Below, one piece after another: positions 52,342-61,858 of a stretch of 64,000 nt of DNA (position 1 is its first letter; each line of letters starts with the position of its first letter). A program made the translations under genes and the position numbers. The notes beneath the pieces are model-generated. The model saw only the letters and a program-made list of their open reading frames with translations, was not told where the DNA came from and searched no databases. This DNA comes from Limimaricola sp. Its GTDB lineage: Bacteria > Pseudomonadota > Alphaproteobacteria > Rhodobacterales > Rhodobacteraceae. Location of the stretch: contig NZ_WGLM01000005.1 of assembly GCF_016125575.1 (NCBI RefSeq), positions 434,001 through 498,000 of the forward strand, given 5' to 3'.

Positions 52342-52632
52342 TTGAAAAGACCCCTGATTCCCACCCTGCTTGCGCTGGTGCTTGGCACCGGCCCCGCATT
52401 GGCCGATGACGATTGCTACATCCCGATGTCCCGCTGGCAGCCACGCGACGCCGTGCAGGCGATGGCGGCCCAGCAAGGCTGGACGGTACTGCGCCTGAAG
52501 GCTCATGACGGCTGCTACATCATCCACGGGCAGGATGCTTCGGGCCGCGTCTTTGACGTGCGCCTGAACCCCGCGACCCTGGCCATTCTCGACCTCAACT
52601 GGCGCGACGGAGACGAGAAGCCCTCGCATTGA
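52342..52632 (+). CDS. Exported PepSY-domain protein
   Basis: A small periplasmic protein of 96 residues with the TTG start at 52342: MKRPLIPTLLALVLGTGPALA is a clean Sec signal peptide, and the mature part is one PepSY-type domain (RDAVQAMAAQQGWTVLRLKA, DGCYIIHGQDASGRVFDVRL, LDLNWRD). Two Cys (CYIPM and GCYII) could pair. GGAG lies ten bases upstream. A GTG start at 52309 would add eleven basic residues. It heads a four-gene redox cluster divergent from a two-component system. Confidence 0.78.
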   Translation: MKRPLIPTLLALVLGTGPALADDDCYIPMSRWQPRDAVQAMAAQQGWTVLRLKAHDGCYIIHGQDASGRVFDVRLNPATLAILDLNWRDGDEKPSH

Positions 52633-52671
52633 AGTTCCGCCGCCTTTGTCATTTTCCCAAGGAGACCAACG

Positions 52672-53142
52672 ATGATCCCTCGTATCGCCGCACTGGCACT
52701 GACGACCGCACTGACCATCCCCGCGATGGCGCAAGCGCGGCCTGTGACCCTCGCCGCCCGGCTGACCAATTACGGCGGTGACGGCGCCTACCTCGCCTTC
52801 TACCTGACCGACGCGAAAGGCAATTACGTCAAGACGATCTACATGGCAGGCGGGCGGCCCCGCTACTACCGCCACCTTGGCGACTGGATGCGCCTGTCGA
52901 ACGGCGATTATCGGGGCCTGTCGGGTATCACCGGCGCAAGCATCGGCTCGGGCGGGCTGCTGCAGGTGACCGTCGACGTGGCGGATTCGCTGATCGACGC
53001 GGGCTATACCCTGCATATCGACGCGGCGGCACAGAACTTCCGCGAAATGCCGTCGGAGATCACGATGCCGTTCACCTCGGCCAACGCCAATCAGGTGCAG
53101 ACCAGCCGCGGCTACATCCACGCCTTCGCCTACAACATGTAA
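52672..53142 (+). CDS. DUF2271 periplasmic protein with possible flavinylation motif
   Basis: A 156-residue exported protein. A signal peptide (MIPRIAALALTTALTIPAMA) ends before QARP. The mature domain matches DUF2271: YLAFYLTDAKGNYVKTIYMA, HLGDWMRLSNGDYRGLSGIT. Residues 84-90 read SGITGAS, close to the [ST]GA[ST] motif that ApbE enzymes modify with FMN. An ApbE is encoded two genes downstream. AAGGAGA precedes the ATG. Covalent FMN is inference; the family is otherwise of unknown function. Confidence 0.82.
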   Translation: MIPRIAALALTTALTIPAMAQARPVTLAARLTNYGGDGAYLAFYLTDAKGNYVKTIYMAGGRPRYYRHLGDWMRLSNGDYRGLSGITGASIGSGGLLQVTVDVADSLIDAGYTLHIDAAAQNFREMPSEITMPFTSANANQVQTSRGYIHAFAYNM

Positions 53143-53152
53143 GGAGCCGCTG

Positions 53153-55357
53153 ATGCTGCGCCGCCTCCACCGCTACGCTGGCCTTGTCGCCGCGATCTTC
53201 GTGTCCTTCCTCGCGCTCAGCGGAGCGGTGCTTTCGGTCGTGCCCGCGCTGAACCGCGCGGCCACGCCGGCGGTCTCATCCACCGAGACCGTGGCGCAAC
53301 TGGCCGGCCGCGTGGCCGCCGCCTATCCCTCGATCGACCAGATCCGGCGGATGCCCTCGGGGCAGATCGTGGCCTACTACTACGACGGCAACACGCCGGT
53401 GGCCTCGGTCGTTGATCCGGCAACGGGCAAGGCGGTGTCCGACTATTCTCCGCAACCCTTCGTGCGCTGGATGACGGAGCTGCACCGCAGCCTGTTTCTG
53501 GGCGACAACGGCCGGATCGCGACCGCGCTTGGCGCGGCGGCAATGTTACTGCTGACGGTTTCGGGGATGACGATGCTGGCGCGCCGGATGGGCGGCTGGC
53601 GGCAGTTTTTCGGCCGCGCGCGCGGGCCGGGCGTGCAACGGCTTCACATCGTGCTGGGCCGCTTTGCCGTGGCGGGGCTGATGCTGTCGGCCACGACATC
53701 GCTCTATCTCACGGCAGTCATCTTCGGGTTCGTTTCGGACGGAAACCCGATGTATCCGCCGCCGCCTCCAACGGTCGATGGCGGCACGCCGTTGCCGGTG
53801 GCCGACCTGACCGCACTGCAGGACATCAGGATCCCTCAACTGCGCGAGCTGACCTTCCCCTACCAGGGCGATCCCACGGACGTCTTCACCGTAACGACGG
53901 CGACCGGCGACGGCAGCATCGACCAGGCCACGGGCCAATGGCTGAACTTCACCGATCACGGGCTGGCGGGGCGCGCCTATGAGTGGGTCTATGCGCTGCA
54001 TACCGGTGCGGGCCTGTGGTGGCTGGGCCTGATCCTTGGCGCGATGGCGCTGACGGTGCCGGTGATGGGCGTCTCGGGTGCCATAGTTTGGGCACGGCGG
54101 CAAAGCACGCGGCCCAAGATTGCCCACAACAGCGGCGCCTCCCATGCCGACACGATCATCCTCGTGGGCAGCGAGGGCGGGGCCACTTGGACCTTTGCAC
54201 GCACCTTGCACGACGCTTTGGTGGCTGGCGGGCACAAGGTGCACACCGCCGCGATGGACAGCCTTGCCGCGCAATATCCCGTGGCGGAACGCATGATCGT
54301 GATGGCCGCCACCTATGGCGACGGCGCCGCACCTGCCTCGGCCCGCGGCTTTCTCAAGCGCGTGAACGAGGTGGCTGCGCCAACCTTCCCGGTGGCGATC
54401 CTTGCCTTCGGCGACCGGCAGTTCCCCAAGTTCTGCGAATACGCCGTAGAGGTCGAGGATGCGTTGGCCCGCGCGGGCTGGCGCTGCCTGATGCCGACGC
54501 GTCAGATCGACCGGCAATCGAGCCAGGATTTCGCCGCATGGGGCACTGCGCTTGGCCAGGTCCTGGGCGAGCCGCTGGACCTCGTGCATCAGCCGGTGCT
54601 GCCGCGCACGCAGGGCCTGCAACTGATCGAGCGGGTCGATTACGGCGCCGAAGTACAGGCGCCCACCGCGATCCTGCGCTTTGCGCTGCCCCATTCCTCG
54701 CTCTGGGCGCGGTTGACCGGACGCGGCTTTCCCCGTTTCGCCGCCGGCGATCTGGTTGGCGTCGTGCCGCATGGCAGCCCCCTGCCGCGCTACTACTCGC
54801 TGGCCTCCTCGATGCGAGACGGCATTCTGGAGATCTGCGTGAGCAAGCATCCGGGCGGTCTTTGCTCGGCCCAGCTGCACGATCTGCAACCCGGTGACAG
54901 CATCGACGCCTTCATCAAGGCCAACCCCGATTTCCGGCCGCGCCGGGGCCGCACACCTGTCATCCTGATTGCCGCCGGCACCGGCGTGGGGCCGCTGGCC
55001 GGCTTCATCCGCGCCAATACCGCCGCGCGCGACATGCACCTCTATTTCGGTGGGCGCGATCCGCAGTCGGACTTCCTCTATCACCGCGAGCTTGAGACAT
55101 GGCTGCAGGACCGACGGCTGACCCGGCTGACCACGGCGTTTTCCCGGGTGGGCGAGCGGACCTATGTCCAGCATCGCATTCGCGAAGACGCCGCCGCCCT
55201 GCGTGACCTGATCGGGCAAGGCGCGCAGATCATGGTCTGCGGCGGGCGGGAAATGGCGGCGGGCGTGATGGAAGCGCTGGCCGATGTGCTGGCCCCCGTC
55301 GGGCTGGCCCCCGCAACCCTGAAGGCACAAGGACGTTATGCAGAAGATGTCTACTGA
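53153..55357 (+). CDS. PepSY-TM / flavodoxin / FNR fusion flavoprotein reductase
   Basis: A 734-residue inner-membrane electron-transfer protein. Residues 1-310 form a PepSY-TM module with four helices (first GLVAAIFVSFLALSGAVLSV). Then comes a flavodoxin domain (IILVGSEGGATWTFARTL, about 327-465), and a CysJ-like FAD/NAD(P)H reductase domain with PRYYSLASS for FAD, GGLCSAQLHDLQPGD, and VILIAAGTGVGPLAGFIRAN for NAD(P)H. It should carry electrons from cytosolic NAD(P)H through FAD/FMN to the membrane or periplasm. Overlaps apbE by 20 bp. Confidence 0.9.
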   Translation: MLRRLHRYAGLVAAIFVSFLALSGAVLSVVPALNRAATPAVSSTETVAQLAGRVAAAYPSIDQIRRMPSGQIVAYYYDGNTPVASVVDPATGKAVSDYSPQPFVRWMTELHRSLFLGDNGRIATALGAAAMLLLTVSGMTMLARRMGGWRQFFGRARGPGVQRLHIVLGRFAVAGLMLSATTSLYLTAVIFGFVSDGNPMYPPPPPTVDGGTPLPVADLTALQDIRIPQLRELTFPYQGDPTDVFTVTTATGDGSIDQATGQWLNFTDHGLAGRAYEWVYALHTGAGLWWLGLILGAMALTVPVMGVSGAIVWARRQSTRPKIAHNSGASHADTIILVGSEGGATWTFARTLHDALVAGGHKVHTAAMDSLAAQYPVAERMIVMAATYGDGAAPASARGFLKRVNEVAAPTFPVAILAFGDRQFPKFCEYAVEVEDALARAGWRCLMPTRQIDRQSSQDFAAWGTALGQVLGEPLDLVHQPVLPRTQGLQLIERVDYGAEVQAPTAILRFALPHSSLWARLTGRGFPRFAAGDLVGVVPHGSPLPRYYSLASSMRDGILEICVSKHPGGLCSAQLHDLQPGDSIDAFIKANPDFRPRRGRTPVILIAAGTGVGPLAGFIRANTAARDMHLYFGGRDPQSDFLYHRELETWLQDRRLTRLTTAFSRVGERTYVQHRIREDAAALRDLIGQGAQIMVCGGREMAAGVMEALADVLAPVGLAPATLKAQGRYAEDVY

Positions 55358-56291
55358 TCCGAGCCGCCATACGCTGGACGGCGCCACCATGGGCACCCGC
55401 TGGAGCGCGGTGGTCATCACGGACGCCGCCGGCGCCGAGACTGCCCGCCCGGCCCTGCAGAAGGCCGTCGATGCCGTCGATGCCGCGATGTCGACATGGA
55501 AGGACACCAGCGACCTGATGCGGTTCAACCGCGCCCCGGCCGGCGAGTGGGTAGACCTGCCCGCCGACCTGATGACGGTGATCCGCCGCGGGCTGGAAGT
55601 TGGCCGGATTTCGGGCGGCGCCTTCGATATCGGGCAAGGTGAGACCGTCAACGCATGGGGCTTTGGCCCAGAGGCGGTAAATACCGACCGGATCAGGGCG
55701 GCGCTGGCCCAACCCGCGCCACCTGCCTACGAGGTGCTGGAACTGCATGAGGACGGCACGCGGTTACGCAAGACCGCGCCCGTGGCCCTCGACCTGTCCG
55801 GCATCGCCAAGGGTTTTGCCGTGGACCGGATGCATCACATTCTGGGCGAGATGGGCTTTGGCAACACGCTGGTGGGTCTTGACGGCGAGTTGCGCGCGCG
55901 CGGCGTGGATGCCGACGGCGCGCCCTGGACGGTCGCCGTCGAGCGGCCCGACTATGCCGCCCGCGCGGCCTATGGCGCGGTGACACTGCAGGACGCGGCC
56001 GTCGCAACCTCGGGCGATTACCGGCACTGGGTGCAGGTCGGGCCGAAGCGGCTGGCGCATACGATGGACCCCCAGCGCGGTGGGCCGCTGGACAACGGCG
56101 TGGCATCGACCACGGTGATGGCCGAGACCTGTATGGACGCCGATGCATGGGCGACGGCGCTTATGGTGCTGGGGCCGGAAAGCGGCCGATCGCTGGCCGC
56201 GGGTCTGGGGCTGAGCGCGCTCATGATCCTGCGCGAGGGGGATGATTTATGCCCCGTGGGCCTTGGGCCGGTCTTTGCCGCGGCGGCCTGA
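55338..56291 (+). CDS. apbE: FAD:protein FMN transferase
   Basis: Attaches FMN covalently to Thr/Ser of target proteins, using FAD and Mg2+. The 317 residues include TLDGATMGTRWSAVV, GGAFDIGQGETVNAWGF, LDLSGIAKGFAVDRMHHIL, NTLVGLDGELRARG, and the Mg-site Asp region VMAETCMDADAWATALMVLG. No signal peptide or lipobox is visible, which is unusual because ApbE normally acts outside the cytosol. An alternative start is Met4 at 55347. It ends the redox cluster and presumably modifies the DUF2271 protein or a relative elsewhere. Confidence 0.92.
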   Translation: MQKMSTDPSRHTLDGATMGTRWSAVVITDAAGAETARPALQKAVDAVDAAMSTWKDTSDLMRFNRAPAGEWVDLPADLMTVIRRGLEVGRISGGAFDIGQGETVNAWGFGPEAVNTDRIRAALAQPAPPAYEVLELHEDGTRLRKTAPVALDLSGIAKGFAVDRMHHILGEMGFGNTLVGLDGELRARGVDADGAPWTVAVERPDYAARAAYGAVTLQDAAVATSGDYRHWVQVGPKRLAHTMDPQRGGPLDNGVASTTVMAETCMDADAWATALMVLGPESGRSLAAGLGLSALMILREGDDLCPVGLGPVFAAAA

Positions 56292-56377
56292 ACGCGCAAT
56301 TCGCCCTATACTTCCGCCGGTGAAGCGCCTATGCGCCGGGGCTTGATCCCCCCACCCCGCCCGCGAAAGCCATCCTG

Positions 56378-58651
56378 ATGATCCCGACCCTTGCCGCCGC
56401 CCTTGCCGAACGCGGATACGACCAGCTGACGCCCGTGCAGGAGGCCGTGACCGACCCCGCGCTGGGCGACGCCGACCTGCTGGTCTCGGCGCAGACCGGC
56501 TCTGGCAAAACAGTGGGGTTCGGTCTGGCCATCGCGCCGACGCTGCTGGGCAACGACACGGTCTTCGGTCCCGCCACCGCGCCGCTGGCGCTGGTCGTGG
56601 CGCCGACCCGCGAACTGGCGATGCAGGTGAAACGCGAACTGGCCTGGCTTTACGCGCAGACCGGCGCGGTGCTGGCCTCGACCGTGGGCGGCATGGACAT
56701 GCGCGACGAACGCCGCACGCTGGAACGCGGCGCGCATATCGTGGTGGCCACGCCGGGCCGCCTGCGCGACCACATCATGCGCAACACGCTGGACATGTCG
56801 GCCATCCGCGCGGTGGTGCTGGACGAGGCCGACGAGATGCTGGACTTGGGCTTTCGTGAAGACCTCGAATTCATCCTTGCTGCCGCACCTGAAAGCCGCC
56901 GCACGCTGATGTTCTCGGCCACCGTGCCTGCCGCCATCGCCCGGCTTGCCGAAAGCTATCAGAAAGACGCGCAACGTATTTCAACGGTGGCCGAGCGCAG
57001 CCAGCATGCCGATATCGCCTATCGCGCGCTCAACGTCGCGCCGCAGGATGCCGAGAACGCACTGATCAACGTGCTGCGCTTTCACGAGGCGCCCAATGCC
57101 ATCGTCTTTGCCAATACCCGCGCCGCCGTGACCCGGCTGACGACGCGCCTGTCGAACCGTGGATTTCAGGTGGTGGCGCTGTCGGGGGAACTTAGCCAGA
57201 CCGAGCGCAGCCATGCCCTGCAGGCGATGCGCGACGGGCGCGCGCGGGTTTGCGTGGCCACTGACGTGGCCGCGCGCGGCATCGACCTGCCCAACCTCGA
57301 TCTGGTCATCCATGCCGACCTGCCGTCGAATTCCGAGGTGCTGCTGCACCGCTCGGGCCGCACGGGCCGGGCCGGGCGCAAGGGTGTGTCGGCGCTGATC
57401 GTGCCGCCGAAGATGCGCCGCAAGGCCGAGATGCTGCTGAAGGGCGCTCGCGTGACCGCCGAATGGGCGGCGCCCCCGTCCGCCGACGAGGTGCTGCGCC
57501 GCGACGAGGAACGGCTGCTTACCGATCCGGTCTGGACCGACGATTTTACCGAGGCCGAAACCGGCTTTGCCGCCCGCCTGCTGGAGCTTTATTCGCCTGA
57601 TGTCATCGCCGCCGCCTATCTGCGGCTGCATGCCGGGCGCCATTCCGCGCCGGAGGATCTGGCCGATCCCGGCGCGCCGCCGCCGCCGCGCCCGACATTC
57701 GGCCCGTCGCGCTGGTTCCGGCTGAACGCGGGCAAGAATGACCGGGTCGAGGCGCGCTGGCTCCTGCCGCTTCTGTGCAAGGCCGGCGATGTATCCAAGG
57801 ACGCGATCGGCGCGATCCGCATCCGCGCGGGCGAGACGTTTGTCGAAATCTCCGAGGCACAAGCCAGCGGATTTCTCGCAGCACTCGGCCCGGAGATGAA
57901 GCTGGAAGGCGGCGCGGTGCTGAGCCCGCTGGACACGCCCCCCGACCTCGGCCCGCAGCGCGCGCCCAAGCCCCATCGCAAGACACCGCAGGCCGAGGCC
58001 GCACCGCCGCCCTCGCTTGCGCCGGAAGAGCCTGCCATCCTGCCGCCGGCAGCCGCGCCGGTGGTGCCGGCGCAGGCGGACGAACCCGCCGAGGCGCCGC
58101 ACAAACCCCGCCACGCCAAGCCGCCCCGCGCCGCAAGCACCCCTGCATGGGACGGCCCGAAGGACGCGGCAGACGCGCCGGCCAATCGCCCGCGTAACGA
58201 CACAACGCGCAAACCGCGCGCCGGCTCCTTCAGCAAGGATGACGCGAAAAGGGGCGGGCCGAAGTCGGCCGGGTTCAAGTCCCACGGCAAACCCAAGGGA
58301 GCCGACAGCGCCGGCAAGGGCCGCGCCGAGGGCTTCAAATCACACGGCAAGCCGAAAGGGGCAGAGAGCGGCAGGCCGCAGGACCCGACCCGTGGCGGCG
58401 CGGTCTCTGCCTATGGACGCGGCGATGCCCGCCCTGCGCGCGACAACGGCGACAAGCCAGCCGGCAAACCTTACACCAAACACGCCCCGAAAACTGCGCC
58501 CAACGCCGCCGATACGTCGCGTCGCTTCACGCCTCCGGGGCAGAAGCCGGGCCAGAAACCGGGACCCAAACCAGCGCGCCATGGCGGTCCCCGGATCACG
58601 AAAAGCGGAGATCAGCCGCCGCGCAGGCCGGGCGGCCCAAAGAACCGTTGA
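56378..58651 (+). CDS. DEAD-box RNA helicase with DbpA-type RNA-binding domain
   Basis: A 757-residue ATP-dependent RNA helicase. Core motifs: YDQLTPVQEAV (Q motif), SAQTGSGKT (I), PTREL (Ia), VVLDEADEMLDLGF (II), MFSATVP (III), VATDVAARGIDLPNLD and HRSGRTGRAG (V, VI). Residues about 445-505 (RWFRLNAGKNDRVEARWLLP, AIGAIRIRAGETFVEI) match the DbpA RNA-binding domain that recognises 23S rRNA. The last ~230 residues are a low-complexity Lys/Pro/Gly-rich tail with two copies of FKSHGKPKGA at a 20-residue period. Probably acts in ribosome assembly. Confidence 0.93.
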   Translation: MIPTLAAALAERGYDQLTPVQEAVTDPALGDADLLVSAQTGSGKTVGFGLAIAPTLLGNDTVFGPATAPLALVVAPTRELAMQVKRELAWLYAQTGAVLASTVGGMDMRDERRTLERGAHIVVATPGRLRDHIMRNTLDMSAIRAVVLDEADEMLDLGFREDLEFILAAAPESRRTLMFSATVPAAIARLAESYQKDAQRISTVAERSQHADIAYRALNVAPQDAENALINVLRFHEAPNAIVFANTRAAVTRLTTRLSNRGFQVVALSGELSQTERSHALQAMRDGRARVCVATDVAARGIDLPNLDLVIHADLPSNSEVLLHRSGRTGRAGRKGVSALIVPPKMRRKAEMLLKGARVTAEWAAPPSADEVLRRDEERLLTDPVWTDDFTEAETGFAARLLELYSPDVIAAAYLRLHAGRHSAPEDLADPGAPPPPRPTFGPSRWFRLNAGKNDRVEARWLLPLLCKAGDVSKDAIGAIRIRAGETFVEISEAQASGFLAALGPEMKLEGGAVLSPLDTPPDLGPQRAPKPHRKTPQAEAAPPPSLAPEEPAILPPAAAPVVPAQADEPAEAPHKPRHAKPPRAASTPAWDGPKDAADAPANRPRNDTTRKPRAGSFSKDDAKRGGPKSAGFKSHGKPKGADSAGKGRAEGFKSHGKPKGAESGRPQDPTRGGAVSAYGRGDARPARDNGDKPAGKPYTKHAPKTAPNAADTSRRFTPPGQKPGQKPGPKPARHGGPRITKSGDQPPRRPGGPKNR
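58271..58369 (+). repeat. Two-copy repeat in the helicase tail
   Basis: GFKSHGKPKGADS (58271-58309) and GFKSHGKPKGAES (58331-58369) repeat at a 60-bp period. The codons differ at several third positions while the peptide is kept, suggesting an old duplication held by protein-level selection. Confidence 0.75.
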
Positions 58652-58776
58652 ACCCGTCATGTTTCCGACATAATTGCGCCGCGGCAGGGACGGAATCATC
58701 CGCTATATTGAAAGTTAGGCCCGAAAAGAGGCCACTCAGGCAGCATCGACACAGGCCAAGACCAAGGACCAGACCC

Positions 58777-58884
58777 ATGGCATCGCAGCAGCAAACCCAA
58801 TCAACTCCGCCGGTCAAGGCGCCGCAACAGGGCCAGCAGCCCGCGCCGGCGCAACCGGTGTTCAAGGACTACGCCAGCATCTGA
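58777..58884 (+). CDS. Very small Gln/Pro-rich protein, 35 residues
   Basis: A 35-residue ORF starting MASQQQTQSTPPVKAPQQ and ending QPVFKDYASI, not recognised as a known family. AAGGA lies eight bases before the ATG, and a convincing intrinsic terminator follows the stop by 49 bp, so it is bounded as an independent short transcript. No signal peptide or helix is predicted by eye. Coding remains inference: the alternative is a regulatory RNA with a chance ORF. Confidence 0.5.
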   Translation: MASQQQTQSTPPVKAPQQGQQPAPAQPVFKDYASI

Positions 58885-58933
58885 ACGACCGGCCCCGCGG
58901 CGTCCTCCCTCGCCGCATCGGCCGGACCTCGCA

Positions 58934-58991
58934 GGCCAGCGGGCGACGGCGCCACTCCTCCTCCCGGGCGCCGCGCCCACTGGCCCTTTTT
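58934..58991 (+). terminator. Intrinsic terminator after the 35-residue ORF
   Basis: GGCCAGCGGGCG pairs with CGCCCACTGGCC (one mismatch, 11 of 12 bp) and is followed by CTTTTTC. The hairpin has a 28-base loop in which a second small stem GGGCG-CCG-CGCCC competes. Confidence 0.6.
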
Positions 58992-59015
58992 CGTGCTCGT
59001 GCTAGGCTTCGGCAC

Positions 59016-59390
59016 ATGACCGCGATCTCGACCATCCCCAATCTTGGCCCCGCGACCGAGGCCGCGCTGATCCGCGCGGGTATTCCGGATGCCGAGACGC
59101 TGCGCGACATGGGCGCGGCCGCGGCCTATGCCCGGCTGATGGAAACCGGCACCCAGCCGCATTTCATCGGCTATTACGTGTTGCACATGGCGTTGCAGGG
59201 CCGGCCCTGGAACGATTGCAAGGGCGAGGAGAAGAAGGCGTTGCGCGCCCGCTTCGACGCGCTCAAGGCCGGCAGTTTCGATTCCGGGCGCGCCGCGCTG
59301 GAGCGCGCGCTTGACCAGATCGGGGTGATCGCCCCCCGAAAAGCAAACCGCCCGCGGCCAGATGGCGCGGGCGGCAGCAGTCAGGCGTAA
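59016..59390 (+). CDS. TfoX C-terminal-domain protein
   Basis: A 124-residue protein consisting of the TfoX/Sxy C-terminal helix-hairpin-helix-like domain: STIPNLGPATEAALIRAGIP at the start, then TLRDMGAAAAYARL, LHMALQGRPWNDCKGEEKKA. The N-terminal TfoX domain of competence regulators is missing, as in many alphaproteobacterial stand-alone versions. Function unknown; a nucleic-acid or protein-binding adaptor is likely. It is convergent with ndk. Confidence 0.85.
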   Translation: MTAISTIPNLGPATEAALIRAGIPDAETLRDMGAAAAYARLMETGTQPHFIGYYVLHMALQGRPWNDCKGEEKKALRARFDALKAGSFDSGRAALERALDQIGVIAPRKANRPRPDGAGGSSQA

Positions 59391-59398
59391 AGACCGGC

Positions 59399-59821
59399 TT
59401 AGCCGACGATTTCGAGACCCGAGAAGAAGAACGAGATCTCGCGCGCGGCCGAGGCGGCGCTGTCGGAGCCGTGGACCGAGTTTTCGCCGACCGAGAGGGC
59501 GAATTCCTTGCGGATGGTGCCCGCGTCGGCATTGGCGGGGTTGGTCGCGCCCATCACTTCGCGGTTCTTGGCGATGGCGTTTTCGCCTTCCAGCACCTGC
59601 ACCACGACCGGGGCCGAGGCCATAAACTCGCACAGTTCACCGTAGAACCCGCGCTCCTTGTGCTCGGCATAGAAGGCACCAGCCTGCGCCATGGTCAGGT
59701 GGATGCGCTTTTGCGCGACGATGCGCAGGCCGGCATCTTCGAACTTGGCATTGATCTTGCCGGTCAGGTTGCGGTTGGTGGCATCGGGCTTGATGATGGA
59801 CAGGGTGCGTTCGGTCGCCAT
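59399..59821 (-). CDS. ndk: Nucleoside diphosphate kinase
   Basis: Transfers phosphate between nucleoside di- and triphosphates through a phospho-His. The 140-residue length is standard. It starts [20 protein letters not shown] and carries the active-site His in [20 protein letters not shown] (the NxxHGSDS motif), with [21 protein letters not shown] before it. The start at 59821 is set by the family N-terminus; the frame runs on to 59974 without homology. Confidence 0.97.
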   Translation of the reverse strand: MATERTLSIIKPDATNRNLTGKINAKFEDAGLRIVAQKRIHLTMAQAGAFYAEHKERGFYGELCEFMASAPVVVQVLEGENAIAKNREVMGATNPANADAGTIRKEFALSVGENSVHGSDSAASAAREISFFFSGLEIVG

Positions 59822-59960
59822 GGCGGGCCTCTTTCTTGGAAGGGGCGCGTCTTGGCCCCGGTTGACGGATTGGCGGTGCCCTAGCATGGCGCTCTCGCGG
59901 TGAAAAGCCGCGATTGACGCCAGCATTGACGATGGGGGCGGGATCGGGCAAAGCCCCCCC

Positions 59961-61820
59961 ATGCTGCGCATCAATGATATCTCTTACAGCGTCGAAGGAC
60001 GGCTGTTGATCGACCACGCCACGGCCGTCATCCCGACCGGGCACAAGGTGGGCCTTGTCGGCCGCAACGGCACCGGCAAAACAACGCTCTTCAAGCTGAT
60101 CCGGGGCGAGTTGCACCTTGATACCGGCGATGTCGCGATCCCGCGCGGCTGGAAGATCGGCGGCGTCAGCCAGGAGGTGCCGGGCAACGAGGTGAACCTG
60201 CTCGACACCGTGCTTGCCGCCGACACCGAGCGCGCCGCGCTGATGGCCGAGGCGCAGGAGGCCGCCGACGCGCACCGCATCGCCGAGATCCAGACCCGGC
60301 TGGCCGATATCGACGCCTGGTCGGCCGAGGCGCGCGCCTCGACCATCCTCAAGGGGTTGGGCTTTACCGACGAGGAAATGCGCATGCCCTGCTCGGCCTT
60401 CTCGGGCGGCTGGCGGATGCGCGTGGCGCTGGCGGCGGTGCTGTTCTCGCAACCCGATCTGCTGCTGCTGGACGAGCCTACCAACTACCTCGATCTTGAA
60501 GGCGCGCTCTGGCTCGAAGCCTACCTCGTGCGCTACCCGCACACCGTGGTCATCGTAAGCCACGATCGCGAGCTTCTGAACCGGTCGGTCGGCGGCATCC
60601 TGCACCTCGAAGACAAGAAGCTGACTTACTACACCGGAAATTACGACAACTTCGCCCGCCAACGTGCTGAAAAACGGGCGCTCATGGTCAACGCGGCCAA
60701 GAAGCAGGACGCGCGGCGCGCGCATCTGCAATCCTTCGTCGACCGCTTCAAGGCCAAGGCCAGCAAGGCCAAGCAGGCGCAAAGCCGGGTCAAGATGCTG
60801 GAAAAGATGGAGACGATCCGCGTGCCCGAGGATGCCGCGCGCACCGTCTTCACCTTCCCCGAACCCGAGGAACTATCACCCCCGATCATCGCGACCGAAG
60901 GCGTCGCGGTGGGCTACGGCAACCACATCGTGCTGCACGATCTGAACCTGCGCATCGATCAGGACGACCGGATCGCGCTGCTGGGCCGCAACGGCGAGGG
61001 AAAATCCACCCTTGCCAAGCTGTTATCTGGCAGACTTGATGCTGCGCGGGGCAATCTGGTGGCCTCTTCGAAGCTGCGCATCGGCTTTTTCGCGCAGCAC
61101 CAGGTGGACGAGTTGCGCGTCGAGGAAACCCCGCTGCAGCACCTGCTGCGCGAACGTCCCGAAGAGGGGCAGGCGAAGCTGCGCGCGCGGTTGGCGGGCT
61201 TTGGCCTGATGGCGGCGCAGGCGGAAACCGAGGTCGGGCGGCTGTCGGGCGGCCAGAAGGCGCGGCTGTCGCTTTTGCTGGCCACCCTGCCCGCGCCGCA
61301 CCTGCTGATCCTCGACGAACCCACCAACCACCTCGACATCGAAAGCCGCGAGGCGCTGGTCGAGGCGCTGACCGCCTATACCGGCGCGGTGATCCTCGTC
61401 AGCCACGACATGCATCTGCTGTCGATGGTGGCGGACCGGCTGTGGCTGGTGAAGGGCGGCCGGGTCAAACCCTACGAGGATGACCTTCAGGCCTACCGCG
61501 CGATGCTGCTGTCGGTCGATAGGCCGGCCGACAAATCCACCGAAAAATCCGGCGCGCCAAAACCTGCCCGCCCCGCCCGCGAGGTGCTGCTGGCGATGCG
61601 GGCCGAGGCGCGAAAATGCGAAGAACGTGTCGACAAGATCAACGACATGCGGGACAGGCTGGCGAAAAAACTGGCCGATCCCGCCCTCTATGAAGAGGCA
61701 CGGCGCGGCGAGTTGGAGACCTGGAACCGCAAGTATGCCGAGGTGATGGAGGCGCTGGAACGGGCCGAAGCGATGTGGATGGCCGCACTCGACAAGCTGG
61801 AAAAGGCCGAGGCTGCCTGA
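59961..61820 (+). CDS. ABC-F family ATPase, YheS/Uup-like
   Basis: A cytosolic tandem ATPase acting on ribosomes rather than a transporter: 619 residues, no membrane segments. First [50 protein letters not shown] charged linker (about 240-300) follows. Second [53 protein letters not shown]. The C-terminal ~75 residues form a coiled coil ([20 protein letters not shown]). The FSGGWRMR signature points to YheS/Uup rather than EttA. Confidence 0.92.
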   Translation: MLRINDISYSVEGRLLIDHATAVIPTGHKVGLVGRNGTGKTTLFKLIRGELHLDTGDVAIPRGWKIGGVSQEVPGNEVNLLDTVLAADTERAALMAEAQEAADAHRIAEIQTRLADIDAWSAEARASTILKGLGFTDEEMRMPCSAFSGGWRMRVALAAVLFSQPDLLLLDEPTNYLDLEGALWLEAYLVRYPHTVVIVSHDRELLNRSVGGILHLEDKKLTYYTGNYDNFARQRAEKRALMVNAAKKQDARRAHLQSFVDRFKAKASKAKQAQSRVKMLEKMETIRVPEDAARTVFTFPEPEELSPPIIATEGVAVGYGNHIVLHDLNLRIDQDDRIALLGRNGEGKSTLAKLLSGRLDAARGNLVASSKLRIGFFAQHQVDELRVEETPLQHLLRERPEEGQAKLRARLAGFGLMAAQAETEVGRLSGGQKARLSLLLATLPAPHLLILDEPTNHLDIESREALVEALTAYTGAVILVSHDMHLLSMVADRLWLVKGGRVKPYEDDLQAYRAMLLSVDRPADKSTEKSGAPKPARPAREVLLAMRAEARKCEERVDKINDMRDRLAKKLADPALYEEARRGELETWNRKYAEVMEALERAEAMWMAALDKLEKAEAA

Positions 61821-61858
61821 GCCTTGGCAGGCTACAGGCCGGCGCCTAACCTGACGTC

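Noticed and set aside
58674-58709. Promoter TTGCGC ... TATATT for the 35-residue ORF
   Set aside because: The spacer is 24 bp, outside the functional range; the alternative TTGAAC/CATAAT pair has only 15 bp.
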